Assembly: GCA_013812065.1 (NCBI GenBank)
Contig: JACCUC010000200.1
Location: 1 to 10,274, forward strand
Length of the DNA: 10,274 bases
Reading direction: 5' to 3'
DNA from: Thermoleophilaceae bacterium
GTDB taxonomy: Bacteria > Actinomycetota > Thermoleophilia > Solirubrobacterales > Thermoleophilaceae
The notes beneath the pieces are model-generated. The model did not search any database. It was not told the origin of the DNA and saw only the letters and a list, made by a program, of their open reading frames with translations. The position numbers were made by a program, and so were the translations under genes. Positions 5,612-10,274 of the stretch are shown here, one piece after another. Position 1 is the first letter of the stretch. Each line of letters starts with the position of its first letter.

Positions 5612-6318
5612 GCGTTTCCCGTGAAACGGAGGCGCTGGCCGAGCGCCACGGCCTTCTGCCGCCCGTAGGCGCTCGGATCGGCGCCCTGCTGCGCGCGCTC
5701 GCCGCCGAGGCCGACCCGCCGACGACCGTGGTCGATCCCGACCAGGCGATCGAACGTCACGTCGCCGACAGCCTGTCCGCGCTCGAGCTCGCTTTCCTGA
5801 GCGGCGCGGAGACGATCGCCGATGTCGGCGCGGGCGCGGGGTTTCCCGGCTTGCCGCTGGCTATCGCGCTCCCGCAGGCACGTATCGACCTGCTCGAGTC
5901 CGTGCGGCGAAAGTGCGCCGTGATCGAGCGGCTGGCCGCCGCGTCCGGGACCGATAACGCCCGAGCTGTCCCGGCGCGGGCAGAGGACTGGGCACGCGAG
6001 GGCGGTGCAGAGGCGTACGATGTCGTCACCGCCCGAGCCGTCGCTCCGCTCCCCGTTCTGTGCGAGTACGCGGCGCCGCTGCTCGCGCGCGAGGGCGTGC
6101 TCGTATGCTGGAAGGGGGTGCGGAACCGCGACGAGGAACGGGCAGGGCGGGTTGCGGCCGCCGAGCTCGGCCTGCGAGCGGGCGAAGTCCGACCGGTGGA
6201 GCCCTTCCGGGGCGCTCGTAACCGCCACCTGCACACTTTCTTGAAGGTCGAGCCGGCGCCGGCGCGGTTCCCTCGCCGGGCCGGCGTGGCCGCCAAGCGC
6301 CCGCTCGGCTCCGACTAG
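5608..6318 (+). CDS. rsmG: 16S rRNA (guanine527-N7)-methyltransferase RsmG
   Basis: RsmG (GidB) methylates N7 of G527 in 16S rRNA; loss gives low-level streptomycin resistance in many bacteria. Read from CTG at 5608, the 236-residue product shows the SAM-binding motif ADVGAGAGFPGLPLA (71-85), acidic ESVRRK (97-102), VTARAVAPL (140-148), CWKG (167-170), and the C-terminal RHLHTFLKV and FPRRAGVAAKRPL. The only canonical start is GTG at 5728, which would give 196 residues and drop the N-terminal helices the family normally has. CTG at 5608 overlaps the khpB stop as CTGA, mirroring the ATGA junctions upstream, and restores a normal length. Its codons 3-7 (VSRET) read through the parS-like site. 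Function is secure; the CTG start is inference (about 0.65). Confidence 0.9.
   Translation: MSVSRETEALAERHGLLPPVGARIGALLRALAAEADPPTTVVDPDQAIERHVADSLSALELAFLSGAETIADVGAGAGFPGLPLAIALPQARIDLLESVRRKCAVIERLAAASGTDNARAVPARAEDWAREGGAEAYDVVTARAVAPLPVLCEYAAPLLAREGVLVCWKGVRNRDEERAGRVAAAELGLRAGEVRPVEPFRGARNRHLHTFLKVEPAPARFPRRAGVAAKRPLGSD
5613..5628. promoter_or_regulatory. parS-like centromere site
   Basis: The 16-mer CGTTTCCCGTGAAACG matches the ParB-binding consensus TGTTTCACGTGAAACA at 13 of 16 positions, with both GTTTC and GTGAAAC arms intact. It is a near-perfect palindrome, broken only at one central base pair. It lies about 1.5 kb upstream of parB and close to oriC, exactly where parS is expected, and sits in the rsmG 5' coding region as in several other bacteria. 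I saw no second copy in the window. Confidence 0.85.
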
Positions 6319-6368
6319 ATGGTTGCTCGGAAGGAGGTTCCGACCGGCGCGCCGAATACGTTGAACAC

Positions 6369-7127
6369 GTGGGCGAGATCTATGCCATCGCCAACCAGAA
6401 GGGCGGCGTCGGGAAGACGACCACCGCGGTGAACCTGGCGGCCTGCGTCGCCGAGGCGGGCTACCCGACCCTGCTCGCCGACCTCGATCCTCAGTGCAAC
6501 GCGACCTTGGCCCTCGGCCTGCCCAAGGACCTCGACCGGACGGTGTACTCCTGCCTGGGCGGCGAGCTCGACCTGACCGAGGCGGCGCGAGAGACGGGCG
6601 TCCCCAACCTGTGGCTCGTCCCCTCGACCGCCGAGCTGGCGGGCGCGAGCGTCGAGCTGCCGCGTCTGGCGGGCTCGGAGGGGCGCCTGCGCGAGTCGCT
6701 CGGCGCCGCGCGCGAGCGCTTCCTGTTCACCTTGCTCGACTGCCCGCCGTCGCTCGGCCCGCTGACCGTCAACGCCCTGGTCGCCGCCGACCGGGTGATC
6801 GTCCCGGTGCAGACCGAGTACTTCGCGCTCGAAGGGCTCGCAGGGCTGCTCGACACCCTCACCTTGATCCAGCGTGAGCTCAACCCCGGCCTACGGGTCG
6901 CAGGGATGATCCTGACCATGCACGACGGGCGCACTCGGCTTGCCCAGGACGTCGAGCGCGAGGTTCGCGAGCATTTTCCGGAGCTCGTCTTCGACACGGT
7001 GGTCCCGCGCAACGTGCGCGTGGGCGAGGCGCCGAGCTTCGGACTGCCCGTCACCAGCCACGATCCCCACTGCGCGGGCTCGGTGGCCTACCTGCAGCTC
7101 GCCCGGGAGGTGGCCGCTCGTGCCTGA
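6369..7127 (+). CDS. parA: Chromosome-partitioning ATPase ParA (Soj)
   Basis: ParA is a deviant-Walker ATPase that binds DNA as an ATP dimer and forms the gradient that moves ParB-parS complexes after origin duplication. The 252-residue product begins GEIYAIANQKGGVGKTTT with the Walker A KGGVGKTT at 11-18. LLADLDPQCNATLALG (35-50) is the A' region, LLDCPPSLG (122-130) Walker B, and VIVPVQTEYFALEGL (143-157) the family segment after it. Length and motifs are those of chromosomal Soj proteins. The GTG at 6369 is the only reasonable start: no ATG, GTG or TTG precedes it in frame after the rsmG stop. No Shine-Dalgarno sits at proper distance; an excellent AAGGAGG (6331-6337) lies 31 nt upstream. 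Its end overlaps parB by 8 bp. Confidence 0.96.
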   Translation: MGEIYAIANQKGGVGKTTTAVNLAACVAEAGYPTLLADLDPQCNATLALGLPKDLDRTVYSCLGGELDLTEAARETGVPNLWLVPSTAELAGASVELPRLAGSEGRLRESLGAARERFLFTLLDCPPSLGPLTVNALVAADRVIVPVQTEYFALEGLAGLLDTLTLIQRELNPGLRVAGMILTMHDGRTRLAQDVEREVREHFPELVFDTVVPRNVRVGEAPSFGLPVTSHDPHCAGSVAYLQLAREVAARA

Positions 7128-8022
7128 GCCCTGGCAGGGCATGTCGGGCGCCGCCCCGGGCCGGGGGATCGGGCGCGGCCTGGCGGCGATCCTCGCCCCG
7201 AGCGAGCGCGAGACCGAGGGCCTGCGCCACCTGGCGCTCGATCTGATCCGGCCCAACCCGCGTCAGCCGCGGCGCTTCTTCGACGGCGACGCGCTGCTCG
7301 GCCTGTCGGAGTCGATCAAGGCTCGCGGCATCCTTCAGCCCCTCGTCGTCCGCCCCATCCCGGGCGGGACCTTTGAGCTCGTGGCCGGCGAGCGCCGGCT
7401 GCGGGCGGCCAGGCTCGCGGGCCTCGATGAGGTTCCGACCGTGGTGCGCGAGACCGAGGAGGCTGAGCAGCTCGAGCTCGCCCTGGTCGAGAACGTCGCC
7501 CGCGAGGATCTCAACCCGGTCGAGGAGGCGCGCGCCTGTGCGACGCTGGTCGACGACCTCGGGGTGAGCAAGGAAGAGCTCGGGCGGCGCATCGGGCGCA
7601 GCCGGGTCGCGGTCTCGAACCTGATCCGCCTGCTCGACCTTCCCGACGAGGCCCTCGACCTGCTCACGCAGGGAATTCTCTCGGAGGGCCACGGGCGCGC
7701 GATCCTCACCTGCCGCGACCAGCTCGAGCGCCGCCGCCTGGCTCGCGAGGCGAGCGCCGAAGACTGGTCGGTGCGGGAGACCGAGCGCCGGGCCAGGGCA
7801 GCCGAGGCCGGCGAGCGACGGGCCGGTGTACGAGTACCGGTGACCGTCCATCCCGACCTGGCCGAGGCGCTCGCGGTGGCGGAGGATGCGCTCACCGCGG
7901 CGCTCGGTCGCGAGGTGAAGGTGCGTCCACGGCGAGGGTCCTACCGGGTCGAGCTCGACCTGACCGAGCCCCAGGAGGGCGTCGCGCTCGCGGAGCGCAT
8001 CCTGCGGCGGGCGACGGCGTAG
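7120..8022 (+). CDS. parB: Chromosome-partitioning protein ParB (Spo0J)
   Basis: ParB is a CTP-dependent sliding clamp that loads at parS, spreads, recruits SMC and stimulates ParA. The 300-residue product has the N-terminal GRGLAAIL (18-25), IRPNPRQPRRFF (43-54), CTP-binding GERRLRAARLAGL (90-102) and ENVAREDLNPVEEA (124-137), a helix-turn-helix GVSKEELGRRIGRSRVAVSNLIRLL (148-172), EGHGRAIL (189-196) and a C-terminal dimerisation region. In the usual ENxQRxDLNP motif the Gln is Ala127. GTG at 7120 was preferred over ATG at 7141 because GGGAGG (7105-7110) lies 9 nt upstream; it overlaps the parA end, so the two are probably coupled. The parS-like site at 5613 is the likely local target. Confidence 0.96.
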   Translation: MPEPWQGMSGAAPGRGIGRGLAAILAPSERETEGLRHLALDLIRPNPRQPRRFFDGDALLGLSESIKARGILQPLVVRPIPGGTFELVAGERRLRAARLAGLDEVPTVVRETEEAEQLELALVENVAREDLNPVEEARACATLVDDLGVSKEELGRRIGRSRVAVSNLIRLLDLPDEALDLLTQGILSEGHGRAILTCRDQLERRRLAREASAEDWSVRETERRARAAEAGERRAGVRVPVTVHPDLAEALAVAEDALTAALGREVKVRPRRGSYRVELDLTEPQEGVALAERILRRATA

Positions 8023-8045
8023 GCGGGTCGCATGCACCCTTCCAG

Positions 8046-8064
8046 GCGGCTTCGAAGAAGCCGC
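8046..8064 (+). terminator. Perfect 8-bp hairpin after parB (possible terminator)
   Basis: GCGGCTTC (8046-8053) and GAAGCCGC (8057-8064) form a perfect stem with a 3-nt loop, 24 nt after the parB stop. No T-run follows, so it is not a canonical intrinsic terminator, but stems without a U-tract are common transcript ends in high-GC bacteria. It sits immediately upstream of the tRNA promoter candidate, so it may separate the two transcripts. Confidence 0.5.
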
Positions 8065-8072
8065 TGCCGCGC

Positions 8073-8078
8073 TAAACT
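8073..8078 (+). promoter_or_regulatory. Possible -10 element for the tRNA-Ile gene
   Basis: TAAACT matches four or more consensus -10 bases and ends 14 nt before the mature tRNA 5' end. The best -35 candidate, TTCGAA at 8051-8056, is weak and lies within the preceding hairpin. Confidence 0.35.
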
Positions 8079-8092
8079 CCCGGACTCCTCGA

Positions 8093-8166
<74 letters not shown>

Positions 8167-8286
8167 CTGCGGTGCGCCGCTGGAGTTCCGATGGCTTACA
8201 ACGAGCAAGGCTGAGGTCCCCTGAGCGACGGAGCTAGCACCTCCCCGCCCCCACCGGGTGGCCCCATCCCGGCGCCACCCCTGAGG

Positions 8287-9378
8287 GTGATCGTGCGCGT
8301 GGTCGCGGTCGTCGTGGCGGCGGCGCTCTCGCTCTACCTCATCTACCTGCTGCGCCAGCCGATCGGCTGGCTGGTGCTCGCCGCGTTCATCGCCCTCGCC
8401 ACCGCCGGACCGATTCGTGCCCTCGAGCGGCGCCTGCACCGAGGCTTGGCCGTCGCGCTCGTCTACCTCGGAGTGATCCTGGCCCCCTTCCTCATCCTCG
8501 CCATTCTCGTTCCCCCGATCGTCGAGCAGGGCACGCGCCTGGCCAACGATGCCCCCCGCTACGCCGCCGACGCGCGGCGATTCGTCTCCGAGAACGAGAC
8601 GCTGCGGGGGCTCGACCAGCGCTACGCCCTCGGGCAGAGGCTCCAAGCCGAGGCGAGCCGCCTCACGAGCCGGCTCGGCGAGGCGGCCGGAACGCTCGTC
8701 AACGTCGGCGCGGGCATCGTCAGCTCGGTGTTCACGGTGGTCACCATCCTGATCCTGGCGATCTTCATGGTGACGGGTGCGCCGCGTTGGAGACGTAGCT
8801 TGGGGAGCTACCAGCCCGCTGATCGCGAGGAGGCCCTGAACCGCCTCTTCGACCGCGTTGGGGCCGCGGTCGGGGGCTATGTCCGCGGCGCGCTCCTCCA
8901 GGCGCTGATCGCCGGAGTGCTGAGCTGGCTGGTGCTCCTCCTCCTCGGCGTCCCCTACGCGCTCCCGCTGGCGCTCGTGATCGGCCTGCTCGACCTCGTG
9001 CCGCTCGTGGGCGCGACGTTGGGCGCCGTCCTGGTCGCCATCGTCACGCTGTTCGTCGACTTCCCGACCGCGACCATCGTCTGGGTCGTGTGGTCGATCG
9101 TCTATCAGCAGGTCGAGAACGCCGTGATCCAACCGCGGATCATGTCGCGGGCGGTCTCCGTAGACCCGTTCGTGGTCCTCGTGTCGGTGCTCTTCGGCAG
9201 CGCCCTGTTCGGGGTCGTCGGAGCCCTGCTCTCCATCCCGGCGGCCGCCACGGTGCAGGTGGCCGTTCGGGAGTACCTCGCCTACCGGGAGCTCCCCCGC
9301 CCCGTGGACGCCTCGCCCGACCCGGAGCCGGGAGCGCTCTCGACTGAGGCTCCTCCGACGGCTGGGCAGCCGGCCTGA
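8287..9378 (+). CDS. AI-2E family membrane permease (PerM/YdiK/TqsA type)
   Basis: The family comprises multi-pass permeases; characterised members include the autoinducer-2 exporter TqsA and sodium/proton antiporters, so the substrate cannot be assigned. The 363-residue product has hydrophobic segments at about 2-22, 27-44, 54-77, a soluble stretch with amphipathic helices (about 80-137), then 142-163 and a dense set between 203 and 325. Family motifs seen are GYVRGALLQALIAG (197-210), LLDLVPLVGATLG (234-246) and QQVENAVIQPRIMSRAVSVDP (274-294). The tail (336-363) is Pro-rich and acidic. GTG at 8287 is the first canonical start but has no proper Shine-Dalgarno. CTG at 8221, just after an in-frame TGA (8212-8214) and a GAGGT, would add 22 Pro-rich residues. 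It seems a single-gene unit between the tRNA and groES. Confidence 0.88.
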   Translation: MIVRVVAVVVAAALSLYLIYLLRQPIGWLVLAAFIALATAGPIRALERRLHRGLAVALVYLGVILAPFLILAILVPPIVEQGTRLANDAPRYAADARRFVSENETLRGLDQRYALGQRLQAEASRLTSRLGEAAGTLVNVGAGIVSSVFTVVTILILAIFMVTGAPRWRRSLGSYQPADREEALNRLFDRVGAAVGGYVRGALLQALIAGVLSWLVLLLLGVPYALPLALVIGLLDLVPLVGATLGAVLVAIVTLFVDFPTATIVWVVWSIVYQQVENAVIQPRIMSRAVSVDPFVVLVSVLFGSALFGVVGALLSIPAAATVQVAVREYLAYRELPRPVDASPDPEPGALSTEAPPTAGQPA

Positions 9379-9391
9379 GGCAAGCCGCCGG

Positions 9392-9406
9392 CCCGGCCCG
9401 GCCGGG
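9392..9406 (+). terminator. GC-rich hairpin after the permease gene
   Basis: CCCGGC (9392-9397) and GCCGGG (9401-9406) form a 6-bp stem with a 3-nt loop, 13 nt after the stop, followed by a modestly T-containing stretch (ATCGTCTCTC). It could end the permease transcript before the independently regulated groES. Such GC stems also arise by chance here. Confidence 0.35.
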
Positions 9407-9438
9407 ATCGTCTCTCGGTAACACCTCCGCCACGGCCC

Positions 9439-9465
9439 TTGGCACTCTCGCTGATAGAGTGCCAA
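9439..9465. promoter_or_regulatory. CIRCE operator (HrcA binding site) of groES-groEL
   Basis: TTGGCACTC (9439-9447), nine spacer bases, then GAGTGCCAA (9457-9465) form a perfect inverted repeat. It matches the CIRCE consensus TTAGCACTC-N9-GAGTGCTAA except for one symmetrical A-to-G change per arm. It lies 39 nt upstream of the groES start. HrcA represses chaperonin operons through this site and is relieved on heat shock; hrcA itself is not in the window. I found no convincing -35/-10 pair around it. Confidence 0.93.
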
Positions 9466-9504
9466 AGCAGTAAGCGGAACCACCAAGCAGACGGAGGTTT
9501 GCCC

Positions 9505-9795
9505 ATGAACCTGAAGCCTTTGGGCGATCGCCTGATCGTCCACGTGGTCGAGGAGGAGGAGAAGACGGCTAGCGGCATCGTCCTCCCCGACACCGCCAAG
9601 GAGAAGCCCCAGCGGGGCAAGGTCGTCGCCGTCGGCGACGGCAAGCTGAACGAGGAGAACCACCGCATCCCCGTCGACGTGACGGAGGGTGACGAGGTCC
9701 TCTACTCGAAGTACGGCGGCACGGACATCGTCGTGGAGGGCGAGGATCTGCTCGTCCTGCGCGAGGCCGACGTGCTCGCCAAGGTCACCGGCTAG
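9505..9795 (+). CDS. groES: Co-chaperonin GroES
   Basis: GroES is the heptameric lid of the GroEL folding chamber. The 96-residue product has MNLKPLGDRLIVHVVEEEEK, the mobile loop KTASGIVLPDTAKEKP (about 20-35) with the hydrophobic triad that contacts GroEL, RGKVVAVG (37-44), DEVLYSKYGGTDI (63-75) and LLVLREADVLAKV near the end. The ATG at 9505 follows GGAGG (9493-9497) by 7 nt. The same frame is open back to 9439, but that extension covers the CIRCE element and is untranslated leader. It is 25 bp upstream of groEL in the usual operon, under CIRCE/HrcA control. Confidence 0.97.
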   Translation: MNLKPLGDRLIVHVVEEEEKTASGIVLPDTAKEKPQRGKVVAVGDGKLNEENHRIPVDVTEGDEVLYSKYGGTDIVVEGEDLLVLREADVLAKVTG

Positions 9796-9820
9796 AGACA
9801 GGAAGGATTGAGAGGAGAAA

Positions 9821-10274
9821 ATGGCTCACAAGGAGCTCAAGTACGACCAGGAGGCGCGCGCGGCGCTCGAGGCCGGCGTGAACGCCGTGGCGAACGCCGT
9901 CAAGGTGACGCTCGGCCCCAAGGGCCGCTACGTCGTCCTCGACAAGAAGTTCGGCGCCCCGACCATCACGAACGACGGCGTGACCATCGCCCGTGAGATC
10001 GAGGTCGAGGACGTCTTCACGAACCAGGGTGCCCAGCTCGTCCGCGAGGTCGCCACCGCGACCAACGACGTGGCCGGCGACGGCACGACGACGGCGACGC
10101 TGCTGGCCCAGATCATCGTCCATCAGGGACTTCGCAACGTGGCCGCCGGCGCGAACCCGCTGGCTCTGCGCCGCGGGATCGAGAAGGCCGTCGAGCAGGT
10201 CACCGAGCACATCGGGACGCAGTCCCAGGACGTGTCCGGCAAGGACCAGATCGCCCGCGTGGCCGCCATCTCGG
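9821..10274 (+). CDS. groEL: Chaperonin GroEL (N-terminal part, truncated by window edge)
   Basis: GroEL is the tetradecameric ATP-driven folding chamber. The visible 151 residues include KVTLGPKGR (28-36) and NDGVTIAREIE (51-61), the ATP-site motif AGDGTTTATLLAQ (85-97) with catalytic Asp87 (numbered here), and AAGANPLALRRGI (108-120), where most homologues have PMAL. The equatorial domain is intact as far as seen; the rest lies beyond the right edge. The ATG at 9821 follows AGAGGAGAAA, giving a close Shine-Dalgarno. It forms one operon with groES. Confidence 0.97.
   Translation, partial: MAHKELKYDQEARAALEAGVNAVANAVKVTLGPKGRYVVLDKKFGAPTITNDGVTIAREIEVEDVFTNQGAQLVREVATATNDVAGDGTTTATLLAQIIVHQGLRNVAAGANPLALRRGIEKAVEQVTEHIGTQSQDVSGKDQIARVAAIS

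Noticed and set aside
8169..8180. GCGG-TGCG-CCGC hairpin after the tRNA as a terminator
   Set aside because: Only a 4-bp stem and no T-run; expected often by chance at this base composition.
8191..8214. Seven-codon ORF (MAYNEQG) just upstream of the permease
   Set aside because: Too short to judge, no clear Shine-Dalgarno, and no attenuator-type structure follows.
9439..9504. Upstream extension of GroES
   Set aside because: It would translate the CIRCE operator, and a well-placed GGAGG precedes the internal ATG at 9505 that matches all GroES proteins.

Overview
This window is a chromosomal replication-origin neighbourhood from a high-GC bacterium, and almost everything in it is core housekeeping. 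The gene order recF-dnaN-dnaA on the minus strand, diverging from rpmH-rnpA-yidD-yidC-jag/khpB-rsmG-parA-parB on the plus strand, is the classical bacterial oriC arrangement. Several features point to an actinobacterial lineage: no mnmE or mnmG between jag and rsmG, a short KhpB without a Jag-N domain, high-GC codon use, and a lone tRNA-Ile(GAU) near the origin. The DnaA differs from what I know of Streptomyces and Mycobacterium, so a deep-branching class (Thermoleophilia-like) is my guess. The sequence alone does not prove it.

Layout. Positions 1-510 (minus) hold the N-terminal part of RecF, cut by the window edge. DnaN (515-1624) and DnaA (1763-3109) follow on the same strand. Between them lie 138 bp of non-coding DNA with repeated TGTCGA-type motifs in inverted pairs, which is my candidate oriC. 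A divergent promoter region (3110-3343) separates dnaA from the ribosome/membrane-insertion operon: rpmH, rnpA, yidD, yidC, khpB, rsmG (3344-6318), packed with 4-bp overlaps or gaps of 2-3 bp. A parS-like site (5613-5628) lies in the 5' end of rsmG. The chromosome-partition pair parA-parB (6369-8022) follows, then a hairpin, a tRNA-Ile(GAU) gene, an AI-2E-family membrane permease, and a CIRCE-controlled groES-groEL operon that runs off the right edge. No intergenic stretch exceeds 300 bases; the largest is the 234-bp dnaA-rpmH region.

How the genes work together. DnaA opens the origin, DnaN is the sliding clamp, and RecF acts in gap repair at forks. ParA and ParB segregate newly copied origins through parS. 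RpmH, RnpA, YidD, YidC and KhpB serve ribosome assembly, tRNA maturation and membrane protein insertion. RsmG methylates 16S rRNA.

Most interesting point. The DnaA helix-turn-helix signature that reads DnaA boxes, normally GRDHTTV, is GRRHPTV here. The adjacent origin candidate has no recognisable TTATCCACA/TTGTCCACA box; instead it has a cluster of TTGTCGACA-like motifs. This suggests linked change of initiator and box. I found no mobile element, CRISPR array, toxin-antitoxin or defence system.
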